42,550 nucleotides of DNA from Moduliflexus sp964602655 (GTDB taxonomy: Bacteria; Moduliflexota; Moduliflexia; Moduliflexales; Moduliflexaceae): the NCBI GenBank assembly GCA_964602655.1, contig CAZRSF010000054.1:1-42550 (forward strand). Reading direction: 5' to 3'. Shown here in pieces: positions 16,599 through 24,446 of this stretch. The stretch's first letter is position 1. The number at the start of each line of letters is the position of its first letter. Made by a program: the position numbers and the translations under genes. A model generated the notes under the pieces. The model was not told the DNA's origin, ran no database searches, and saw only the letters and a program-made list of their open reading frames with translations.

Positions 16599-17630
16599 AT
16601 GCACATGGCAGACGCGTTGATTTCACCGGCAGTCGGCGGCACGATGTGGGCGGCAGCCGCCACGCTGATCGGATACGCCGCGAAAAAAGTGCGACACACG
16701 CTTGATGATCGCAAAACGCCCTTGATGGGGGTACTCGGCGCATTCATTTTCGCCGCGCAGATGATTAATTTTACGATTCCAGGAACAGGCTCCAGCGGTC
16801 ATTTAGGCGGCGGCATGATTTTAGCGATCCTCCTCGGCCCGTACGCAGGGTTTCTCACGATGGCGTCCGTGTTAACCATTCAAGCGCTCTTTTTTGCTGA
16901 TGGCGGCCTATTGGCGTTAGGATGCAACATTGTGAATTTAGGGTTTTTCCCCTGTTTTCTTGTATATCCGCTCATCTACAAGCCGCTTGTCGGCAATACG
17001 CCTATTCGCGGGCGCATCATTGCAGGCAGTCTGCTTTCTGCGCTGATCGGCTTACAATTGGGAGCATTCGGCGTCGTGTCGGAAACGGTATTTTCTGGAA
17101 TTACCGAACTCCCGTTCCGCGCATTTGTTCTGCTCATGCAACCGATCCACCTTGCCATCGGGATCGTCGAAGGCATCGCGACTGCCGTCGTGATCCTGTT
17201 TATCTGGCAAGCGCGGCCTGAATTGCTTGAGGCCGATAGCAACGCGCCTCAAACGTCCCGTTCTCTCAAACCAGTATTGATTGGATTAGGGCTGGCGGCT
17301 GCCATCACTGCCGGAGCGCTGTCCTGGTTTGCGTCTGCCAATCCCGACGGGCTGGAATGGGCGATGTTCCACACCGCAGGGAAAGAAGAACTGGCAACGC
17401 CGGAGCATTCGATCTATTCTTCATTGGCGAACATTCAGAAGACAACAGCGTTACTGCCGGATTACGGTTTCAAGTCATCGGAAAGCGACGCGGCTGAACC
17501 CGAAAACAGCTGGCCTGCCGTCAACGCTGAGACAAGCGCCGCCGGGCTGATTGGCGGAATGTGCATTCTGCTTGTGGCGACCGGTATCGGATTTGCGTTA
17601 AAGAAGAGCAGGAGCGGGGTTCTATCATAA
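16599..17630 (+). CDS. Nickel/cobalt ECF transporter substrate-specific subunit, NikM-NikN fusion
   Basis: The 343-residue membrane protein begins MHMADALISPAVGG. In NikM/CbiM the free N-terminal Met-His binds the metal, so ATG at 16599, preceded by AAAGGAGA, is chosen over the TTG frame start 13 codons earlier. The second conserved metal-site region reads GTGSSGHLGGGM (His about 68). About seven helices follow. The C-terminal part carries NPDGLEWAMFHTAGKEEL, a PDGLE (NikN/CbiN-like) domain, and a last helix, so M and N functions are fused. NikR-like sites upstream argue for nickel, but cobalt cannot be excluded. Confidence 0.9.
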   Translation: MHMADALISPAVGGTMWAAAATLIGYAAKKVRHTLDDRKTPLMGVLGAFIFAAQMINFTIPGTGSSGHLGGGMILAILLGPYAGFLTMASVLTIQALFFADGGLLALGCNIVNLGFFPCFLVYPLIYKPLVGNTPIRGRIIAGSLLSALIGLQLGAFGVVSETVFSGITELPFRAFVLLMQPIHLAIGIVEGIATAVVILFIWQARPELLEADSNAPQTSRSLKPVLIGLGLAAAITAGALSWFASANPDGLEWAMFHTAGKEELATPEHSIYSSLANIQKTTALLPDYGFKSSESDAAEPENSWPAVNAETSAAGLIGGMCILLVATGIGFALKKSRSGVLS

Positions 17631-17633
17631 CGA

Positions 17634-18446
17634 ATGTCGAAACAAGCCAATATTGTCTTCGATTTAGGCTATATCGAGACGCTTGCGCGTCAGCGCACGC
17701 GCGTTCACGCCATTGATCCCCGCGCCAAGCTTCTGACCGCGTTGATGTTTATCATCGCGGTCATGTCGTTCCCGCGCGACAATATTTCCGGAGTGATTCC
17801 GTTTATCCTCTATCCGATTGCGCTGGCGGGAGCGGCAGATATTCCGACAGGCTATCTTCTCAAACGCATGAGCATGGCGTTGCCGTTTGTCGTCTTCCTC
17901 GGCCTGTTCAACCCGATCTTCGACCGAGAAATCGTCATGCGTATCGGAACAGTCGCGATCTCCGGCGGCTGGGTGTCGTTTTGTTCTATCATGATTCGAG
18001 GAATGTTAACGGTCTCGGCGGCGATTATTCTTGTGGCGACAACCGGATGGTATGGCGTCTGCATGGCATTCGAGCGGCTTGGCGCGCCACGCTTGTTTGT
18101 CGCGCAGCTCTTGTTTGTGTATCGGTATCTCTTCGTGCTGCTTGAAGAAGCGGCGCAGATGGCGCGAGCGCGGGCGTTACGCTCGTTTTCCGGCAACGGT
18201 CTCGGCGTGAAGACATGGGGCTTATTGATCGGCCATTTGCTGTTGCGCACGATAGATCGCGCCGACCGCATTCATTTGGCGATGCTTTCGCGCGGCTTCG
18301 ACGGAGAAATTCGTCTCGCTCGCCGTTATGTTTTTCAGGGCAACGACCTGCTGTTTCTCATCGGTTGGGGCGGAATATTTCTCTGTTTTCGTTTGTATAA
18401 TCTGTCCCTCATATTTGGCAATCTTTTGACGCGCATTTTCTTATGA
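17634..18446 (+). CDS. ECF transporter transmembrane (T) subunit NikQ/CbiQ
   Basis: The 270-residue polytopic protein couples ATP hydrolysis to the metal-binding subunit. It shows the two Ala-Arg-type coupling motifs of EcfT proteins: ARARALRSFSGNG (about 180) and RADRIHLAMLSRGFDGEI (about 212-230). HAIDPRAKLLTALMFI near residue 25 is the family's usual N-terminal motif. It starts 3 bases after nikMN stops and ends in an ATGA overlap with the ATPase gene. Confidence 0.92.
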   Translation: MSKQANIVFDLGYIETLARQRTRVHAIDPRAKLLTALMFIIAVMSFPRDNISGVIPFILYPIALAGAADIPTGYLLKRMSMALPFVVFLGLFNPIFDREIVMRIGTVAISGGWVSFCSIMIRGMLTVSAAIILVATTGWYGVCMAFERLGAPRLFVAQLLFVYRYLFVLLEEAAQMARARALRSFSGNGLGVKTWGLLIGHLLLRTIDRADRIHLAMLSRGFDGEIRLARRYVFQGNDLLFLIGWGGIFLCFRLYNLSLIFGNLLTRIFL

Positions 18447-19183
18447 GTCATCATCGAATCGAAATGCAGGGCGTGAAATACGCCTATCCTGACGGAACGC
18501 TGGCGTTACAAGATGTCTCGTTCAGCATCACGCACGGCGAATCGGTCGCGCTGATTGGCGGAAACGGCGCGGGAAAATCCACACTGCTGCTCCATCTGAA
18601 TGGTTTTCTGACGCCGACGCACGGGCAGGTGCGCGTCGGCGATATTCCAGTGACGAAAAAAACGCTCGCAACGATTCGGCGCGCGGTCGGCATGGTCTTT
18701 CAAGACCCGGACGATCAACTGTTCATGCCGACGGTCTACGATGATGTGGCATTCGGCCCGTTGAATTTGGGTTTGCCAATCGAAGAAGTGGAACGTCGCG
18801 TCATGGCGGCGCTGACGCAGGTGGGGTTGGCGCATGTCAAAGACAAGCCGCCCTATCGTCTGTCCGAAGGGCAAAAACGGTCAATCGCCATTGCCACTGT
18901 GTTGTCCATGCAGCCGAATATTCTGGTGATGGATGAACCAAGCTCGAATCTTGATCCGAAGGCGAGGCGAAACCTCATCAACCTCCTCAACACGTTTACG
19001 CACACGAAGATTATTGCAACACATGATCTCGATCTGGTGTTAGATGTGTGCGAACGCACGATTATTTTGCATGAAGGACGAATTGCTGCGGATGGCCTGA
19101 CACGCGAGATGTTACAAAACGAACCGCTATTAGAGGCAACGCATTTGGAAAAGCCTGCGCGGATGGCTCTCCTCGCGTTTTGA
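18443..19183 (+). CDS. ECF transporter ATPase NikO/CbiO
   Basis: The 246-residue ABC ATPase has Walker A GGNGAGKSTLLLHLNG (about 38-53), Q-loop VFQDPDDQLF (about 85), signature LSEGQKRSIAIATVL (about 140), Walker B ILVMDEPSSNLDP (about 157) and the switch histidine in IIATHDLDLV. It powers uptake through NikMN and NikQ. It is the last gene of the operon and is followed by palindrome I1. Confidence 0.93.
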   Translation: MSHHRIEMQGVKYAYPDGTLALQDVSFSITHGESVALIGGNGAGKSTLLLHLNGFLTPTHGQVRVGDIPVTKKTLATIRRAVGMVFQDPDDQLFMPTVYDDVAFGPLNLGLPIEEVERRVMAALTQVGLAHVKDKPPYRLSEGQKRSIAIATVLSMQPNILVMDEPSSNLDPKARRNLINLLNTFTHTKIIATHDLDLVLDVCERTIILHEGRIAADGLTREMLQNEPLLEATHLEKPARMALLAF

Positions 19184-19207
19184 ACATCGCGCTTTTACGG
19201 GAAATCC

Positions 19208-19256
19208 AGGAATGCAACAGCTTGCTTTTGCGGCAAAAGCAAGCTGTTGCATTCCT
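19208..19256. terminator. 24-base perfect hairpin between convergent genes (family I, copy 1)
   Basis: AGGAATGCAACAGC at 19208 begins a perfect 24-base arm that meets its complement around a single G, ending TTGCATTCCT, followed by TTTT. In practice it folds with a 3-5 base loop. It separates nikO (ending 19183) from the convergent NYN gene (ending 19258) and could terminate both. The AGGARTG/CATTCCT ends recur at 34358-34408. Confidence 0.85.
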
Positions 19257-19257
19257 T

Positions 19258-20340
19258 TTATGCGGTTTCGCTGACGACCGGAGCGGCAGCGGCGGTCGCC
19301 GCATCAGCAGTTCCGGCGCTCCCATTCGAGCCATTCGACGTAGGACTCGCATTTCCGCTGCTCGAAGTGGCGGCGTTTGTCGGCGTGGCTGCCGCATTTG
19401 GCGTGGCTGCTGCGACATGGCTGGCAGAATGGCTGTGACTGCTGCTGCTACTGCCATGACTGTAGCTATGATAATGGTTGCTGTAGCTGGCGAGCAATCG
19501 CCGCTGTGGACTGACTAACTGCATCTTTTTCGCCTGCATCCCGCTTTCATGCCCTTCCGCTTCGGCGACTTCGAATTCGAAAATCAAACTGCGGCTCGGC
19601 AGTTCCGTAAAATTCACTTCATCCGGCAGTTGCGAATCATGGAAAAAGACGCTGTAATAGGGCGAATCTTTCTGGCGGGAATCAATCCGCCACAAATCCG
19701 GCGCAATCGTTTTCATCGCCCGCAAGAAGCCGTACCCTTTCGCCGTATGGTTGTAACACACCCCGCGCATCCGCGAGCCAATCGTGCCCCAGGCGGCTTT
19801 CGTCGGCGTCGGCGATGCTGGCAGCAGGTTCGGGATCAGATAGCCGGAAATAAACAGGTCGGCTTCGCGCCGCAGTTCCGACGATACATTCTCGAATGCC
19901 ACGACTTCCACGCGGCAGCCGTTGTTTTGCAACGCTTGCACCACGCGGACAAAATCGCCGTCTCCGGTGACTAATACCACGCGATCCATATTATTCGACT
20001 GCAACAGCACATCCACCGCCATATCCAAATCCGCATTCGCTTTTCCAAAACGATTGCCACTTTCATCAACATACCACCTGACATTTTTTTGAATAACTTT
20101 ATAGCCGAAATCTCGTAATAAGGAATAAAACCCGTATTGCCCTTCTTTGTAAGAATAATCGAATTCAGCGCGTTCGGCGTCGAAACTGACATACGCGTTC
20201 AAACGCATCGGTTCGGCGCTGTCGCGGCACGCAAATTCCCTCAGCACATCGTAGCGCATGCCATATCCGCCATTCATGGCAAGGTTTGCCACGTCAACAT
20301 ATAATCCAACTCTTCGACTTCGCATTGTAGTTTGACTCAT
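19258..20340 (-). CDS. NYN-domain (LabA/DUF88-like) protein with cold-shock-like domain and low-complexity tail
   Basis: The 360-residue protein starts with a NYN/PIN-like nuclease domain (about 8-165): GLYVDVANLAMNGG, KANADLDMAVDVLL and VLVTGDGDFVRVVQAL supply the conserved Asp residues of this metal-dependent RNase family. Residues about 185-265 (RMRGVCYNHTAKGYGFLRAM, YYSVFFHDSQLP, LIFEFEVAEAEGH) fit an OB/cold-shock-like fold that would bind RNA. The last 80-90 residues are a Ser/His/Ala/Thr/Asn-rich, probably disordered tail. Role: likely RNA processing or decay. It is the last gene of the guaA-side minus-strand group but is separated from guaA by the 29-base inverted repeat F. Confidence 0.78.
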   Translation of the reverse strand: MSQTTMRSRRVGLYVDVANLAMNGGYGMRYDVLREFACRDSAEPMRLNAYVSFDAERAEFDYSYKEGQYGFYSLLRDFGYKVIQKNVRWYVDESGNRFGKANADLDMAVDVLLQSNNMDRVVLVTGDGDFVRVVQALQNNGCRVEVVAFENVSSELRREADLFISGYLIPNLLPASPTPTKAAWGTIGSRMRGVCYNHTAKGYGFLRAMKTIAPDLWRIDSRQKDSPYYSVFFHDSQLPDEVNFTELPSRSLIFEFEVAEAEGHESGMQAKKMQLVSPQRRLLASYSNHYHSYSHGSSSSSHSHSASHVAAATPNAAATPTNAATSSSGNASPTSNGSNGSAGTADAATAAAAPVVSETA

Positions 20341-20558
20341 GAAATTATGTTTTGAAGTGTGACAATGCTACATGTCAAGCCATCCAACACTGTCAAGTTG
20401 CACGAATTTTGTTATAACATCGTTCGCTTCCCTGAAAGCCATGCCCGACTCATTCGGGCGGTCGCAGGAAAACGTTGGGATGCGCGTATCCCTCCTTTAG
20501 AAAATAAAACGTTATAAGGCTCATTTTGGGGGAGAAGGGGAATTGTCAAGGTTTTTTA

Positions 20559-20640
20559 GCCACGAATGGCGCGAATTTAACACGAATAGTCAACATCCTT
20601 AGTTACAGCACATTCGTGTTAAATTCGCGCCATTCGTGGC
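20559..20640. repeat. Perfect 29-base inverted repeat, family F
   Basis: The arms at 20559-20587 and 20612-20640 are perfect reverse complements (left arm ends GGCGCGAATTTAACACGAAT) with a 24-base loop. The right arm ends 7 bases from the guaA stop. It could terminate guaA transcription; its long perfect arms also suit a mobile-element-like repeat. The rest of the gap, 20341-20558, shows no gene. Confidence 0.9.
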
Positions 20641-20646
20641 GAAGAA

Positions 20647-22206
20647 TTATTCCCATTCGATGGTGGCTGGCGGTTTGCTGGTCACGTCATACACCACGCG
20701 ATTGACGCCCGCGACTTCGTTGACGATGCGGCTGCTGACGCGGCTCAGTAACTCCACAGGCAGATGCGCCCAATTCGCGGTCATGAAATCATCAGTCGTG
20801 ACGGCTCGCAGCGCAACCACATTGGAATACGTGCGGCCATCGCCCATGACGCCGACGCTTTGTATCGGCAGCAGCACAGCAAATGCCTGCGACGTTTGGT
20901 GATACCAGCCGGAGTTCCAGAGTTCTTCGATAAAAATCGCATCCGCCTCGCGCAGCGTGTCCAGGCGCGGCTTGGTAATCGCGCCGAGCGTTCGCACCGC
21001 CAGACCGGGTCCTGGGAACGGATGCCGCCAGACGATGTGCGGCGGCAATCCTAACGCTTCGCCGACTTTGCGCACTTCGTCCTTGAACAGATGCCGCAGC
21101 GGCTCGATCAATTGCAACGCCATATCTTCCGGCAGACCGCCAACATTGTGATGCGTCTTGATTTTTGCTGCCGGGTCATTCGAATCGCGGTTGGCGCTTT
21201 CGATGACATCGGGATAGAGCGTGCCTTGCGCTAAAAAATCCACTTTACCCAATTTTTCGGCTTCAGCCTCGAAAATCCGCACGAATTTTTCGCCGATAAT
21301 TTTGCGCTTTTGTTCAGGATCGGTCACGCCTGCCAGCGCATCCAAAAAGGTCTGCTCTGCGTCAACGGCGACAAGTTTCGCGCGCATTTCCGCGCGGAAG
21401 GTCTGTTCCACCTGCTCCGGTTCATTTTTCCGCAGCAAGCCGTTGTTCACGAAAATACAGGTGAGTTGATCGCCGATGGCGCGATGCAGCAGCGCCGCCG
21501 CGACCGACGAATCCACGCCGCCGGATAAGCCGCAAACGACCTGCCCGCTCCCGACTTGCTCGCGAATGCGTTCGATGCTTTCTTCGATGAAATTCTGCGC
21601 CGTCCACCCGCCGGAACAGGCGCACACCTGATACGCAAACGCTTTCAAAATCTCTTTTCCTAACGGCGTATGTGTCACTTCCGGGTGAAATTGCAGGCCG
21701 TAGAATTTGCGCGCCGCGTTGCCGATGGCGGCATACGGAGCGTTCGGAGAGGCGGCCAACGGCTCGAATCCTTCCGGCAGCTCGGTCACTTTATCGCCAT
21801 GACTCATCCACACCGATAATTCCTGCGTAGGGAGCGCGGCAAACAGCGGACTCTCTTTTTTCGTGATCGTCAATGAGGTCTGACCATACTCGCGTTTTGC
21901 GCCCGGCTCGACCTTGCCGCCGAGATGATACGCAAACAATTGCATCCCATAGCAGATTCCGAGAATCGGTTTCCCGGCCTGTAAAATCTGCTCCGATACA
22001 TGCGGCGCATTCTCAGCATAGACGCTGGCGGGACCGCCGGACAGAATGTAGCCGACCGGGTTCAGGCGTTCCAGCCGCTCAAACGGCGTATTATATGGAA
22101 ACATCTCGCAATAGACTTCCAATTCCCGAACTCGTCGGGCAATCAGTTGGCTGTACTGCGAGCCAAAATCAAGCACAATGATGGTTTCTCGCGGCGCTGT
22201 TGACAT
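20647..22206 (-). CDS. guaA: GMP synthase (glutamine-hydrolysing)
   Basis: The 519-residue enzyme converts XMP to GMP using ATP and glutamine. The N-terminal class I amidotransferase domain shows IIVLDFGSQYSQLIARRVRE, ILSGGPASVY and the nucleophile elbow ILGICYGMQL, with the downstream HPEVTHTPLG histidine and glutamate. The ATP-pyrophosphatase domain has the PP-loop CGLSGGVDSSVAAALL (about 230). The C-terminal dimerisation domain ends KPPATIEWE, the invariant family ending. Full length. It follows xpt on the same strand, so two routes to GMP are grouped. Confidence 0.97.
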   Translation of the reverse strand: MSTAPRETIIVLDFGSQYSQLIARRVRELEVYCEMFPYNTPFERLERLNPVGYILSGGPASVYAENAPHVSEQILQAGKPILGICYGMQLFAYHLGGKVEPGAKREYGQTSLTITKKESPLFAALPTQELSVWMSHGDKVTELPEGFEPLAASPNAPYAAIGNAARKFYGLQFHPEVTHTPLGKEILKAFAYQVCACSGGWTAQNFIEESIERIREQVGSGQVVCGLSGGVDSSVAAALLHRAIGDQLTCIFVNNGLLRKNEPEQVEQTFRAEMRAKLVAVDAEQTFLDALAGVTDPEQKRKIIGEKFVRIFEAEAEKLGKVDFLAQGTLYPDVIESANRDSNDPAAKIKTHHNVGGLPEDMALQLIEPLRHLFKDEVRKVGEALGLPPHIVWRHPFPGPGLAVRTLGAITKPRLDTLREADAIFIEELWNSGWYHQTSQAFAVLLPIQSVGVMGDGRTYSNVVALRAVTTDDFMTANWAHLPVELLSRVSSRIVNEVAGVNRVVYDVTSKPPATIEWE

Positions 22207-22216
22207 AAATTAGAAA

Positions 22217-22340
22217 CCACGAAACACACGAAAGACACGAAAATGGGTTATGCCGCTCGTTGAGCTTGTCGAAACGAGCACGGCGCATTCCCTTCGACAG
22301 GCTCAGGGAAAGACTTTCGTGTGTTTCGTGTGTTTCGCGG
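22217..22340. repeat. Nested inverted repeat: family G inside family A
   Basis: The outer arms 22217-22242 and 22315-22340 (core CCACGAAACACACGAAA) match as reverse complements with two mismatches. Inside, 22255-22312 holds a second inverted repeat made of TTGAGCTTGTCGAAACG and CCCTTCGACAGGCTCAGGG. The block fills the xpt-guaA gap. Confidence 0.85.
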
Positions 22341-22352
22341 TTGTTTTAAACC

Positions 22353-22925
22353 TCAATCGGCAAAGACGATTTCGTCCACGGACATGCGTTCAATCGTGAC
22401 TAATGAGTGTACCGGATACCCGAAGACTTCCAGCGCTTCGCGCCCGCCTTCGAATTTCTTTTCGATGACTGCGCCAACACCGCCGACCTTTGCGCCAGCG
22501 CTTTCGGCCAAACGAATGAGCGCGTTAATTGTCGCGCCTGACGCCAAAAAATCATCAACAATCAGCACTTGATCGCCAGCATGCAGAAATTCCGGCGAAA
22601 TCATCAATTCCACGATTTTGCCTTTCGTATGCGACGGCGCGCGTTGAATATAAATCTCGTCCGGCATCGTAATCGGACGCGTTTTACGGGCATAGACCAC
22701 GCGAACGCCAAGCGCCAGCGCCGTGGTTAAGGCCGGGGCAATCCCCGAAATTTCAGCCGTCAGCACTTTCGTAATGCCATATCCGCCGAAGCGCGCCGCC
22801 AATGCACCGCCGACCGCCAGCATAAAAGCCGGGTCAACCTGATGATTCAAAAAACTGTCCACTTTGAGAATGCCGTTGCCCAGGATTTTGCCTTCCCGGC
22901 GAATTCGGTCTTTTAACGCTTCCAT
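22353..22925 (-). CDS. xpt: Xanthine phosphoribosyltransferase
   Basis: The 190-residue type I PRTase makes XMP from xanthine and PRPP, supplying GuaA. It opens MEALKDRIRREGKILGNGILKVDSFLNHQVDP, matching the Xpt family, and has the PRPP motif VLIVDDFLASGATI (about 125-138). AGAGGTG upstream supports the ATG at 22925. No purine riboswitch has room upstream, because the next gene ends at 22972. Confidence 0.93.
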   Translation of the reverse strand: MEALKDRIRREGKILGNGILKVDSFLNHQVDPAFMLAVGGALAARFGGYGITKVLTAEISGIAPALTTALALGVRVVYARKTRPITMPDEIYIQRAPSHTKGKIVELMISPEFLHAGDQVLIVDDFLASGATINALIRLAESAGAKVGGVGAVIEKKFEGGREALEVFGYPVHSLVTIERMSVDEIVFAD

Positions 22926-22943
22926 TGTTCACCTCTCGTGCTG

Positions 22944-22964
22944 ACTCCGGGCGTAACCCGGAGT
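22944..22964. repeat. Small hairpin ACTCCGGG-CGTAA-CCCGGAGT
   Basis: An 8-base perfect stem with a 5-base loop lies between the SGNH lipoprotein gene and xpt. It could reduce read-through between them. Only one copy is seen here. Confidence 0.7.
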
Positions 22965-22971
22965 TACCGAT

Positions 22972-24069
22972 TTATAATTTCCCGATGACCGCGCGATACC
23001 ATTCTTCTGCCATAATCTCATAGCCTTCATCATTCGGATGAAGTCTGTTATCATACACTGAAAATCCGACCGAAGAAAATTTCTGATAATTATCTACAAC
23101 GCTCACGCCGCGTCGAGAGGCAATTGCTTTGATTTGCGTATTGAGTTCACGCACGGCATTGTCTTCCTCATATTTGGAAAACGGAATAATCGTACTCACA
23201 ATCGGCGTCACGCCAGCGTTTAACGCGTTATCCAGCATTGACGCGATATGGGAATCACTCAAGCAGGGCGCACCATCGCATATGCCGGAATGCGTAATAT
23301 CATTTGTGCCAATCATCAGTAATACAATATCCGCGCCTTGGATTTCGCGACTGAAACGTTTGTCGGTATCCGGCGATTTTTCTCCGGGATTTCCGGCATT
23401 GATCACCGTCACATTTTTGCCAGCTTTCCATAACCGCGCCTCAAGTCTCGGCGGATAGCCGTTACCGTTGGAACTCCCAACTCCATACGTAATGCTGTCA
23501 CCAACCGCCACAACCCTGATCTCCTTCCCTCCCGGACGAGCAGGGCGGGGCGTCGGTGTCGGCGTCGGTTTTGGCGTGGGCGTGGGAGTCGGTTCAGGTC
23601 GCGAGCGCACAGAATGACTGCCGCTGATCAGGAGCAAATCGCCGAAGGCTTTGTCCTGCTGAAACGTCGCCTGTCGAACGACTTCGACTGTTTGCAACCT
23701 ACTCGCTGTCGCAGACTTCGTAATCACGCCTTTCTGGAGGATGACCTTCTGCGCTTGATGCTCTGGCAGCAGATCAACCATCACAATTGCCGGGCTTGAC
23801 GCGCGAAACATGAGCGTAAATGTTCCCAGGTTCGTGTCATACACAAACCGATAATCTCCGGCGTCAGGAATATTCGCTTCGAACGCATGCTCCAACGGCG
23901 TTCCCCAAAAATCTTTCGTATAACTTGCCTTTTCTTGAAGCGACACAAATGGATCCGGAACCACTGGAGCACTTGGGCTATCGCTTTCCTTATCACAACT
24001 ACTGAGAACAAGCATCATCGTCATGACCGCCATGACAATCAGAAAGATCGAACCTGATATCTTCTTCAT
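22972..24069 (-). CDS. SGNH/GDSL-hydrolase lipoprotein
   Basis: The 365-residue protein has a lipoprotein signal (VMTMMLVLSSC, Cys about 25), a beta-rich N-terminal domain (about 40-160), a Pro/Thr linker of PTPTPTPKP type (about 160-182), then an SGNH hydrolase domain. Block I is VAVGDSITYG, the Gly of block II lies in NAGNPGEKSPDT, block III is LLMIGTNDI and block V is RLHPNDEGYEIMAEEW, giving a complete Ser-Gly-Asn-His set. It is probably an outer-membrane esterase or acetyl-esterase acting on glycans. The N-terminal domain resembles a bacterial pre-peptidase or carbohydrate-binding sandwich, without certainty. Confidence 0.85.
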   Translation of the reverse strand: MKKISGSIFLIVMAVMTMMLVLSSCDKESDSPSAPVVPDPFVSLQEKASYTKDFWGTPLEHAFEANIPDAGDYRFVYDTNLGTFTLMFRASSPAIVMVDLLPEHQAQKVILQKGVITKSATASRLQTVEVVRQATFQQDKAFGDLLLISGSHSVRSRPEPTPTPTPKPTPTPTPRPARPGGKEIRVVAVGDSITYGVGSSNGNGYPPRLEARLWKAGKNVTVINAGNPGEKSPDTDKRFSREIQGADIVLLMIGTNDITHSGICDGAPCLSDSHIASMLDNALNAGVTPIVSTIIPFSKYEEDNAVRELNTQIKAIASRRGVSVVDNYQKFSSVGFSVYDNRLHPNDEGYEIMAEEWYRAVIGKL

Positions 24070-24303
24070 AATAATTGCTCATCGTTTACAACGCCTCTTG
24101 CCCGATGCCTTCACAGACAAAAAGCCGCCGTATTTCCTTCTATGCAGTTGATAATTTAACATCTGGTATCATGTGATGGAAATGCACTATTTGCAAAGCG
24201 GTATTTGGTGTCAAGAAAATCTGAAATTTTCCATACCTTTCCGCATTCGCCGCTCTACAGCAATCTCAGAGTTGACGGATTGCAAAGAATCAGGTTTATT
24301 CTC

Positions 24304-24331
24304 TTGACATGAAATCACGACGCAATATGTT
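24304..24331 (+). promoter_or_regulatory. Candidate sigma70 promoter for the DUF499 gene
   Basis: TTGACA at 24304-24309 is followed after 16 bases by TATGTT (24326-24331). The rest of the 24070-24446 gap is AT-rich and holds no recognisable gene. An imperfect CTCACCG/CGGTGAG inverted repeat lies near 24366-24400. Confidence 0.45.
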
Positions 24332-24446
24332 TTACACTATACGGTATTATTCGATTGTAACGCATCTCACCGTATCGCGTGTGGCGAATACCGCGGTGAG
24401 ACAATGTCATCCCTGAACGGTCACGTCTATAGAATGGAGGCAGACT

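Noticed and set aside
23533..23600. Short tandem CGG/GTC-like DNA repeat
   Set aside because: It encodes the Pro/Thr linker of the SGNH lipoprotein, an ordinary linker composition.
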